Below are positions 39,200 through 46,230 of a stretch of 64,000 nucleotides of DNA, piece by piece. The translations under genes were made by a program, and so were the position numbers. Under the pieces are notes generated by a model. The model made no database searches. It was given only the letters and a program-made list of their open reading frames with translations, and was not told where the DNA came from. Origin of the DNA: an uncultured Acidobacteriota bacterium. Its GTDB lineage: Bacteria > Acidobacteriota > Terriglobia > Terriglobales > Acidobacteriaceae. The stretch is taken from positions 16,874 to 80,873 of the forward strand of contig CAILAZ010000093.1 in assembly GCA_903832295.1 (NCBI GenBank), given 5' to 3'. Positions within the stretch are counted from its first letter, which is position 1; every line of letters begins with the position of its first letter.

Positions 39200-39492
39200 C
39201 TGAAAGAGGCAAGGGAGGGAGGGATCGTTTTGGCAGGAAAAAATTAGACGTTGCCCCAGTATGTCGGAGCAGCCGAGAGAAGTTGGTACTTCTTGAGAGG
39301 GACTTGCATTTGATTTTGCGGCCTCTTTGTTGCTAATTAAGATGCACGTTCTGGGCCAGCTGATAAAATTTTTATTCAGAATTCCGCAAACATTTATATC
39401 TATCTACAAACACAGTGCTTAGACAAATTTCTCTTGGATGTCCTATCCCCAGGAGTGCTGAACAAGTCCATCGTAGTGGAACGGGCGTTCCA
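39200..39492. other. Region without a gene downstream of the sigma-54 regulator
   Basis: No credible protein gene in this 293-base stretch. It includes an AT-rich section (39330-39420) and leads on the minus strand into the strong terminator at 39172-39199. It could be a long 3' untranslated region or encode a small RNA. Confidence 0.4.
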
Positions 39493-41010
39493 CTATTTGG
39501 TTCCAACCGTTCTCTTCTGAATAAGATTCTGCTCTTCTATCAACTTGAGTTTGTTAAGAAGAGCCTTATAACTTACTTTCAGGATCTTCGCTGCCTGGCG
39601 CCGATTCCAGCGAGTCTGGTTAAGGACCCGCTCAATCGCCTCGCGCTCCGCTCGCATCGCCGCCTGCCGACCGATTTCCAGCAATGACAGCGACTCCACA
39701 CCTTCCGCAGCGGGCGCAGCGGTCGCGACCTCAGCCAATTCAGTGCTCGCCCCGGCGAAATGGTTCTTTCCTGAGACGCCGTTCCCTTTTGGTTCCCAAA
39801 CCGGGATCGCCGCCGCACCCGCTGAGGAAACCACCGGCTTATGTGTCGATAGCTCGCGAATGATCTGTGACTCGTTCCCTACAATGACATAGCGCTTTAC
39901 CAGATTCTCGAGCTCGCGTATGTTCCCAGGCCAGGTGTACTCCATCATCCGGCTCACCGCGTAATCGGTAAACGGCGGCGGCTGCTTTCCGTAATATTCG
40001 CTGTATTTCCGCAGAAAAAAATCCAGAAACACAGGAATCTCCTCCTGCCTCTCCCGCAACGGCGGAATGTGGATGCTCACCACGTTTAGCCGGTAGAAAA
40101 GGTCCTCGCGGAACATCCCCTCCTCCACGGCCCGTTCCAGTTGCTTGTTGGTCGCGGCCAGCACCCGCACATCTACCGCAATGTCCCGCTTGCCGCCCAG
40201 CCTTGAGAACTCCCCATCCTGCAGAACGTGCAACAGCTTTGCCTGCAAGGCAGGGTGCATCTCGCTGATTTCATCCAGAAAGATTGTGCCTCCGTGTGCC
40301 AGGTCGAACTTTCCGAGCTTCTGCCGGTTTGCGCCCGTGAAGGCACCCGGCTCGTAGCCAAACAGCTCGCTCTCCAGCAGTTCATGCGGAATTGCCGCGC
40401 AGTTCACCTTTACAAATGGCTTCTCATGCCGCAGTGAGTGAGAAAACACCATGCGCGCAACCACTTCCTTGCCCGTGCCGCTCTCTCCCCTGATCAGCAC
40501 CGTGGCGTTCGTATCGGCCACCTGCTCGATGGTGTTCTTCACGTCCTCCATCTTCGGGCTGGTACCAAACAGCATGCTGAAGTCGCTCTGCCTCCGCACC
40601 TGGTCGCGGAGCTGCGTTACCTCGTTTGTCAACCGCTGCCCGTCCAGCAGGCGAGCCATCCGCTGATCCAACGCAGGCAAGTCGATTGGCTTGGAGATGA
40701 AATCGTCAGCCCCCAACTTTGAGGCCCGGAATACCACATCCGGAGAACCGCTGCTGGCCGTCATAATCACGGACACCTCCGGCTTAATCTGCTTCAACCG
40801 CTCCAGCGTCTCCATGCCTTCCATGCCTCGGGCGTCGGCGTCGAGCAGAACCAGAGACGGATCGAAGACCCGGAACATCCGCACCGCCTCCTCGCCCGTC
40901 GAAGCCGAGCTTACATCGAAGCTCCGGCGCATCAGGTGCGCACTCAGGAAGCGGGACTGGGCTCGATCGTCGTCCACGATCAAGATACGTGTTCTCGGAA
41001 CTGCGTGCAT
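39493..41010 (-). CDS. NtrC-family sigma-54-dependent response regulator
   Basis: A 505-residue transcription activator. An N-terminal receiver domain (about 1-120) has ILIVDDD, the phosphorylatable Asp at 57 in VLLDADARG, and FISKP. The AAA+ domain (about 145-380) has GESGTGKE, GAFTGA (the sigma-54 contact loop) and GGTIFLDEI. The C-terminal Fis-type helix-turn-helix has RRQAAKILKVSYKALLNKLK. The start at 41010 gives the family N-terminus; the open frame begins 99 bases earlier. No histidine kinase gene is adjacent, so it is an orphan regulator here. Confidence 0.93.
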   Translation of the reverse strand: MHAVPRTRILIVDDDRAQSRFLSAHLMRRSFDVSSASTGEEAVRMFRVFDPSLVLLDADARGMEGMETLERLKQIKPEVSVIMTASSGSPDVVFRASKLGADDFISKPIDLPALDQRMARLLDGQRLTNEVTQLRDQVRRQSDFSMLFGTSPKMEDVKNTIEQVADTNATVLIRGESGTGKEVVARMVFSHSLRHEKPFVKVNCAAIPHELLESELFGYEPGAFTGANRQKLGKFDLAHGGTIFLDEISEMHPALQAKLLHVLQDGEFSRLGGKRDIAVDVRVLAATNKQLERAVEEGMFREDLFYRLNVVSIHIPPLRERQEEIPVFLDFFLRKYSEYYGKQPPPFTDYAVSRMMEYTWPGNIRELENLVKRYVIVGNESQIIRELSTHKPVVSSAGAAAIPVWEPKGNGVSGKNHFAGASTELAEVATAAPAAEGVESLSLLEIGRQAAMRAEREAIERVLNQTRWNRRQAAKILKVSYKALLNKLKLIEEQNLIQKRTVGTK

Positions 41011-41326
41011 CTCGGTACCGTCCTCGCAACGAAGCCACACCCAAATGGTGTCGGATTTCGAACGTCCATACTCTAGAGTAGTCACTCCAGAAAACGGTTG
41101 CCTGCCCATGTGCCTTTTCTTGGTCGTTCAAGTCAAGAAAGTGGCTCGCACGTGCAATCTTTCAGTGGAAATCCTAGTGCAACTTCCTATTATTGGCACC
41201 AAAATAATAACCCTATGCATGGAGTTCCCACCTGAGCCCTTCTGCAGTGCCCGGTCCATGTAATTATTGCGCAGCAGATAAGGCTGGCGCTGGGCCAGCC
41301 TCATCTGCTGCTGAACTCGAAAATTG
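41011..41326. other. Intergenic region between sigma-54 regulator and GvpL/F gene
   Basis: No gene in 316 bases. It contains the strong hairpin at 41272-41310 and the promoter region of the minus-strand regulator. A near-match to a sigma-54 site (41142-41156, plus strand) has the wrong spacing between GG and GC. Confidence 0.5.
41272..41310. terminator. Long hairpin after the GvpL/F gene
   Basis: CAGCAGAT + AGGCTGGC pairs with GCCAGCCT + ATCTGCTG: 16 pairs with one mismatch and a 5-base loop. It lies 17 bases after the GvpL/F stop. The T-content after the stem is low (AATAATTAC), so termination may be factor-assisted. Confidence 0.6.
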
Positions 41327-42067
41327 CTAGTTGTTGTTGACTACAGTGCGCACTTTGCCGGGGCTCGGCATGAAGTGATAGGGCGGCCAAGGGCCGGTCA
41401 GTGAGATTTCCACGTCTTTAAATTGGCGCAGCGCACTCGAATACCTGTTCTGGTATTTCTCAACCCCCGCCGAGTCGATCAGGTGCGCAATGTCCAGCAC
41501 AATTCCCGTATCTACCTTCTTGCAGGTAATTTCTTCCTGCAGCGGGTTGAGTAATTTATTCACCTGGACGGATAGTGCTCGAGCTTTCGATTGCCGCTCG
41601 CGATCACGGCTGGCCTGCTCACGCAGTTTGGTCAGGTACTCGCCTCCTGCCTTGTGAGGCAAAACCGCCAGCACCTCCGCAATTGCCGTACCCTCCCGCA
41701 CCGTAACCTTGATATGCATCTCGCTCTTTCCGCGAAGTTTTGCGATCGAGTCGGCAAAGGTCTTCTTATTGTTGCGGATGGCTTGGCGTAGAGCCTCATC
41801 AGACTCAAACACCGTTCCAAATTTGAAGGGCAGCAGCGTTGCCACCTTGAAACACTCGCTCACAATTCGCGCATGCTCCATCGGGGACTGCGTGCTCAGA
41901 ACTTGTCCATGTTCAATTTCGCTAACAATGACCACAAACTCACCGCAGGGAAAACCCCGCACCGCGCTTGCGTTGATGCCTTTAAGAGATTCGATGAGAA
42001 ACGGGCGGCGAACCCGGCCTTGCTGAAAGTTCGCCTGTTCGCTAATGCAGTATGCGTACCACGCCAT
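41327..42067 (-). CDS. GvpL/GvpF-family gas-vesicle-related protein
   Basis: A 246-residue protein of the GvpL/F family. It begins MAWYAYCISEQANF, and has the conserved FVVIVSEIEHGQVLS, HARIVSECFKVATLLPFKFGTVFES and LTGPWPPYHFMP blocks; the last is the family C-terminal signature. In gas-vesicle clusters these are minor or assembly proteins. No gvpA or other gas-vesicle gene is in the window, so it may have a different task here. GGAGAG precedes the ATG. It is the only gene between the sigma-54 regulator and the diguanylate cyclase. Confidence 0.85.
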   Translation of the reverse strand: MAWYAYCISEQANFQQGRVRRPFLIESLKGINASAVRGFPCGEFVVIVSEIEHGQVLSTQSPMEHARIVSECFKVATLLPFKFGTVFESDEALRQAIRNNKKTFADSIAKLRGKSEMHIKVTVREGTAIAEVLAVLPHKAGGEYLTKLREQASRDRERQSKARALSVQVNKLLNPLQEEITCKKVDTGIVLDIAHLIDSAGVEKYQNRYSSALRQFKDVEISLTGPWPPYHFMPSPGKVRTVVNNN

Positions 42068-42409
42068 CTTCGCTCTCCAACGATTCCCGGCCGCGCCACT
42101 CCGGGGATAGGACCAGCTTCAACTGAATTGGAACCTTCGGGGGAAATCTACTTGGGGGAGGTGGTCCATTCCATCCTGTCTTCTTGACCTTCGCCTGCTG
42201 CCGCCAGGGAACCCTGTACTGCTGCCTTTGGCGCCTGATAACGGCCAATCTAAAGGAGGTTCTTACCTCCTTAATCCTAAAGCGAAAGGCTGAATTTAGC
42301 AACCAGAAGTCGAAAAATAGTCATTGAGCGGAATCGCCCATCCCGGCAAGGGCGGCACCGGTGGCCGGGCGGGCATCCAACCCGCGACAGGCTTTAAAAG
42401 GCCGAAAAC
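42068..42409. other. Divergent intergenic region between GvpL/F and diguanylate cyclase genes
   Basis: No gene in 342 bases. It should hold both divergent promoters. A perfect 7-bp hairpin, AAGGAGG-TTCTTA-CCTCCTT, lies at 42253-42272. No match to the GEMM cyclic-di-GMP riboswitch was seen. Confidence 0.5.
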
Positions 42410-43528
42410 ATGGCATCTCAAACCACTCCGGAACCGGAACCGCTGGAGCGCTTTGCGGTCGAAGTCTTCTCCGAACTGAAGGAGGAAACCATCGGTCGCC
42501 GCGCCCGCGAGGTCAACGTGCTTCTCCGCATGAGCATGCTCGCCGGCTTGGAAATGGAACTTCCATCAACCCTCAACCTTATCTGTGATCTTGCCGGCGA
42601 AATCGTCACGTTCTCCCGCGGAGCCGTCTATTTCTGGGATGAGGATGCCGAAGTCATGCACGTTCGCGTCACCCGTAACCTGCCCGATCCGGACGAGGAG
42701 AGTTATACCCGCGCCAACGTTCTCAACTACTGGTCCGCGAAACTTGGACGCCCCCTGCTCCTCACGAGGCATTGCCAGCCCCAGGCAGACGTTCTCCTTG
42801 CTTATATGGAATCTGCTAGCGTCCTCGTGGTGCCCCTCTTTGTTCGCAATCGGGTCCTGGGTTCACTCCAACTCTTCGGAGAGCGTACAGACAGCTTCTC
42901 GCGCGAAGACGCTCAACTGCTCTGGATCCTCTCCCTGGTTGCCGAGAGCATGCTGGCCCGTGACTACTCAAACGAGACGCTGCTCCGCTTCGCTTTCACG
43001 GATTTCCTCACCGGACTCAAGACGCGTGGCTACTTCGAGCAGCAACTCGATCTCGAGCTTGCCCGTGCTGACCGCCGCGGAACCCAGCTTGCAGTCCTCA
43101 TGATCGATATCGACTACTTCAAGCGCCTCAATGACACACACGGCCATCATGCCGGGGACGTCGTCCTCCGCGACGTCGCCGCTCTCCTCACCCGCGATCT
43201 CCGGGAAGTGGACACTGCCGCCCGATACGGTGGCGAGGAGTTCATCCTCCTGCTTCCGGAGACTGACATTCAGGGCGCAAAGCTCGTTGCCCAGCGTCTG
43301 CGATCCTCCATAGACCTGGCCAACTTCTTCACCGGGGCACGCAATTCCTCTGTTGATGAAACCGAACACGTCACCATCAGTGTCGGCGTTGTCATGTTCC
43401 CCGCGGAAGCCCGTTTCAAGCGCGACCTTCTCGAAGCGGCCGACGCAGCGCTCTATGAGGCCAAGGCGCGTGGCCGTAATCGGGTCGTCCTCTACTCTGA
43501 AATCAAGACCGAAAAAGAAGCCTCGTAG
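42410..43528 (+). CDS. GAF-GGDEF diguanylate cyclase
   Basis: A 372-residue enzyme that makes cyclic di-GMP from two GTP. A GAF-type sensory domain occupies about residues 40-185, and the GGDEF domain about 195-365. The active-site motif is GGEEF at 274-278, and an RxxD inhibitory site (REVD, 265-268) lies exactly five residues before it, so product inhibition is expected. There is no membrane segment or signal peptide. The gene is transcribed away from the GvpL/F gene. Confidence 0.93.
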   Translation: MASQTTPEPEPLERFAVEVFSELKEETIGRRAREVNVLLRMSMLAGLEMELPSTLNLICDLAGEIVTFSRGAVYFWDEDAEVMHVRVTRNLPDPDEESYTRANVLNYWSAKLGRPLLLTRHCQPQADVLLAYMESASVLVVPLFVRNRVLGSLQLFGERTDSFSREDAQLLWILSLVAESMLARDYSNETLLRFAFTDFLTGLKTRGYFEQQLDLELARADRRGTQLAVLMIDIDYFKRLNDTHGHHAGDVVLRDVAALLTRDLREVDTAARYGGEEFILLLPETDIQGAKLVAQRLRSSIDLANFFTGARNSSVDETEHVTISVGVVMFPAEARFKRDLLEAADAALYEAKARGRNRVVLYSEIKTEKEAS

Positions 43529-43875
43529 TACTCTGCTCAGAGCACTTAGTACCAAGCCGTTCTGCTGGACACTCGCTTGCAATCCAGATTCTCAGCATGC
43601 TCTGAACTGACTTCGAATCAGGAACGTGCAGCATGCTCTCGCAACTTCGCACCTCAAGGTTTCAGGGCCAAACTTGAGGTTCCAGCCATTTACCCTTAAG
43701 CCCAGCATAAGAGCAGTATCTTCCAGCCACTACGGCGCACAGCCGGGTCCCTTCTCTCCCCGCTTATCGCATTCTGCTGAAACTGTTTGCGCAGTGCGCC
43801 ACTGCGTCCGCCCGGAGCCGGGTCGATTGTTCGCGATCACTCGTGCCTTTCGGGAGACACCCACAAGGAGCAAAT
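43529..43875. other. Intergenic region with small repeats before the BACON-repeat protein
   Basis: No gene in 347 bases. A hairpin follows the diguanylate cyclase stop (43528-43549, AGTACTCTG/CAGAGCACT with one mismatch). The 11-mer CAGCATGCTCT is repeated at 43593-43603 and 43629-43639. A further perfect 8-bp stem ACCTCAAG/CTTGAGGT lies at 43651-43680. The Shine-Dalgarno AAGGAG for the next gene is at the right end. Confidence 0.5.
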
Positions 43876-45912
43876 ATGAAGAGAGAATTGTTCAGACCGG
43901 CGAAATCCCGCTGGGCGCTGGTATGCCTGCTCGCACTCCTGGCCATCTGCCTGGTTCCCGCAGCCTACGCCTACCCCACAGGTCTCAGTGGATATTCCGG
44001 CAAGACGGCTGGCCGGACCTGCAATAGCTGCCATGACGGAGGCGTAGTTCCCACCGTCGTCCTGACAGGCCCAACCTCCGTGGTTTCCGGTTCCACGAAC
44101 AAATACACCCTCACCATAAGCGGTGGGCAGCAGGTCGAGGGAGGGCTGGACGTGGCTGTCACCGCCGGCACCATCGCCGCCTCTGACCCGCTCACCCAGA
44201 TCATGGCCAGCGAACTCACGCACAACCAACCGAAATCAGCTGATGCCAGTGGCAACGTTGCCTGGACCTTCAACTGGACTGCTCCCACGGTTACCGCAAA
44301 CACCAGCGTCACCATGTATGGCGCTGGACTTTCCGCTGACGCCAGCGGCGACACCAGCGGCGACTCGGGAAGCACCGCTACGCTCGCCATCGCCGTCACC
44401 GCGGCAGCCCCAGCTCCCACCATCACCGCTACTCCCAGCAGCCTGTCGTTTGCTTATACGATTGGCGGCACCTCACCTGCATCGAAGAGCCTCGCCATCA
44501 GCAGCAGCGGGACCGCTGTCAGCTACACGATTGCCTCTTCGGCTGCATGGCTGACCGCCAGCGCGGCCAGCGGCACTACCCCCGGCACGCTGAACATCAC
44601 TGCCAATCCCACCGGCCTTGCAGCCGGAAGCTACACCGGCAACATCACCGTCACATCCACGGGAGCCTCCAACAGCCCGCAGACCGTGCCGGTAACGTTC
44701 GTCGTCAGCCCCGCCGTGGTCCCCAATCCGCAACTGACTGCAACTCCCAGCTCTTTGGCATTTGCATATCAGTCGGGCAGCGGAACCCTTGGTTCGCAGA
44801 CAATCGCGGTCACCAGCAGCGGATCAGCGATTAGCTACACTGCGGCTGCATCCGGTGGTACGTGGCTCTCTGTCACTCCAGCTTCCGGAACCACTCCCGG
44901 CAATCTGGCGGTCTCGGTCAATCCTGGTACCTTGGCTGCGGGAACCTACAACGGAACGATCACCATTACATCCGCAGGCGCCTCCAATAGTCCGCAAACC
45001 GTGCCGGTAACCCTTGTGGTCACCGCCGCGCCACCGCCGACTACGGGCACGCTCACCGCAACTCCGGCGACTCTGTCCTTCACCTCATCCCGCGGGGACG
45101 ATCACAGCTCCACCAACCCCGCTCCCCAGACCGTGAACGTGTCCAGCAGCGCCACCAAGCCGGTCGCATTCACCACTGATGTCGCCGGCATGTGGCTGCA
45201 TGTCACTCCTGCAGGCGGCACCACTCCTGCTGCGCTCACCGTTTCGGTGGATGCATCCGGCATGGCCTCTGGCACCTACACCGGTACCATCAAGGTCAAC
45301 GCTACCGGCATGGATAGCGCTGCCATTACCGTGACCTTGGTTGTAGGTTCCGGCGAGGATGGCAACAAGCAAATGTCTGCCCAACCCTTCATCTCAGATA
45401 CTGGCCGCACAGGAAGCGTCACCGCAAAATGGGTGCGCGGCGCCGGTGTCCCCGTGAGCAACTCTGTCGATCAGTACAAAACCGGGCTGCTGCTCATCAA
45501 GAACAGTGCCTCCACGAGCAAGGCCCTCGCTGGCGCAACCATCACCGGAGTCTCGGAGATTTCCATTACCGAGCTCGGTTTTGATGTCGCTGAAGGCGGC
45601 CACTGCACCGCAAAGTCTCCTCACTTCGTCATCACCACCTCTGACGATGTGGTCCACAACATTGCGGGCTGCTCTCTGGGTACCGTTCAAGCTGCACCGG
45701 CATTGGGATGGAAGCGTCTGCGCTTCAACATTGCCAATCCTGCGCAGGCCTTCCCGCCCGTCAACCCCACCTCCACTGTGAAGTCGATTCGCGTCGTGTT
45801 GGACGAAGGGCCGGACGCAACCATTAACAAGAGCGGAGTCGTTGTTCTCGACAACATCGACATCAACGGCACCCTCATCGGCAAAGGCAATACCACTTCG
45901 CACGATGAGTAA
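43876..45912 (+). CDS. Exported choice-of-anchor V/BACON-repeat protein
   Basis: A 678-residue secreted protein. A signal peptide (about residues 1-32, ending AAYAYP) is followed by a choice-of-anchor-V-like domain with a CxxCH motif (Cys49, Cys52, His53), then about three BACON-like repeats of roughly 95 residues that share SLSFAY.., WLTASAASGTTPGTL and SNSPQTVPVTFVV-type segments. The C-terminal 190 residues form a separate domain of unknown type with two Cys. CxxCH could bind haem, but a single site is also common in this family without evidence of haem. AAGGAG precedes the ATG at 43876. Confidence 0.8.
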   Translation: MKRELFRPAKSRWALVCLLALLAICLVPAAYAYPTGLSGYSGKTAGRTCNSCHDGGVVPTVVLTGPTSVVSGSTNKYTLTISGGQQVEGGLDVAVTAGTIAASDPLTQIMASELTHNQPKSADASGNVAWTFNWTAPTVTANTSVTMYGAGLSADASGDTSGDSGSTATLAIAVTAAAPAPTITATPSSLSFAYTIGGTSPASKSLAISSSGTAVSYTIASSAAWLTASAASGTTPGTLNITANPTGLAAGSYTGNITVTSTGASNSPQTVPVTFVVSPAVVPNPQLTATPSSLAFAYQSGSGTLGSQTIAVTSSGSAISYTAAASGGTWLSVTPASGTTPGNLAVSVNPGTLAAGTYNGTITITSAGASNSPQTVPVTLVVTAAPPPTTGTLTATPATLSFTSSRGDDHSSTNPAPQTVNVSSSATKPVAFTTDVAGMWLHVTPAGGTTPAALTVSVDASGMASGTYTGTIKVNATGMDSAAITVTLVVGSGEDGNKQMSAQPFISDTGRTGSVTAKWVRGAGVPVSNSVDQYKTGLLLIKNSASTSKALAGATITGVSEISITELGFDVAEGGHCTAKSPHFVITTSDDVVHNIAGCSLGTVQAAPALGWKRLRFNIANPAQAFPPVNPTSTVKSIRVVLDEGPDATINKSGVVVLDNIDINGTLIGKGNTTSHDE

Positions 45913-45951
45913 TCCTCACCATCGCCGGCTAACTGACGGCTGACGCAGGAA

Positions 45952-45985
45952 AATTGGGGTCGGAGCATCTGCTCCGGCCCCAATT
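45952..45985 (+). terminator. Terminator after the BACON-repeat gene
   Basis: AATTGGGG-T-CGGAGCA and TGCTCCG-G-CCCCAATT form a 16-bp stem (one G-T pair) with a 2-base top loop, 40 bases after the stop. Followed by CTCGAAC, so no long T-run. Confidence 0.75.
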
Positions 45986-46007
45986 CTCGAACTGCTCGCT
46001 TGTTCGC

Positions 46008-46150
46008 TTACAGATCGTCGCGTGAGATACTCAGCTTGCGGAGCCGCGCGTTCAGCGTTGTCCGTTTCATTCCCGGCCGTTCGGCAGCTCTTTCCGTCGT
46101 GAAGTCCGCCTGGCGGCCGCCTTCGATTCCCGCAGCCAGCCTGTACTCCA
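46008..46150 (-). pseudogene. Remnant of a sigma-54 activator C-terminal helix-turn-helix
   Basis: One minus-strand frame reads ERAAERPGMKRTTLNARLRKLSISRDDL before its stop. This matches the Fis-type C-terminal helix-turn-helix of FhlA/NtrC-like activators, where GMKRTTL..R..KLGI is a standard pattern. The upstream AAA+ domain is missing, the open frame begins in a terminator, and no start or Shine-Dalgarno sequence fits. It is best explained as the 3' end of a deleted or frameshifted regulator gene. Confidence 0.65.
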
Positions 46151-46175
46151 CACCCCCTGACTTAGATAGCGTCCA

Positions 46176-46208
46176 CAAAAACGAGCGGGAATGAGAGACC
46201 ATTCCCGC
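46176..46208 (-). terminator. Terminator of the aroDE gene
   Basis: GCGGGAATG and CATTCCCGC form a perfect 9-bp stem with a 6-base loop; on the minus strand it is followed by CTCGTTTTTG. It lies 23 bases after the aroDE stop. Confidence 0.85.
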
Positions 46209-46230
46209 CCGTGTGCAATTCCTCGAAGCC

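Noticed and set aside
39025..39336. A 103-residue plus-strand frame between the DksA-type gene and the sigma-54 regulator
   Set aside because: It crosses the DksA-gene promoter and a strong terminator, has no ribosome-binding site and no recognisable sequence pattern.
41142..41156. Sigma-54 promoter candidate near the NtrC-type regulator (GTGGCTCG...TGCA)
   Set aside because: GG and GC are one base closer than the required ten-base spacing, and it points away from the regulator gene.
42290..42409. Cyclic-di-GMP riboswitch before the diguanylate cyclase or before the BACON-repeat gene
   Set aside because: Neither upstream region contains the conserved GEMM core or its tetraloop-receptor pairing; only ordinary GC-rich hairpins are present.
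44400..45060. Repeated segments that could suggest a CRISPR or tandem DNA array
   Set aside because: The repeats are about 315 bases apart, diverged at synonymous sites, in frame, and encode BACON-like protein repeats.
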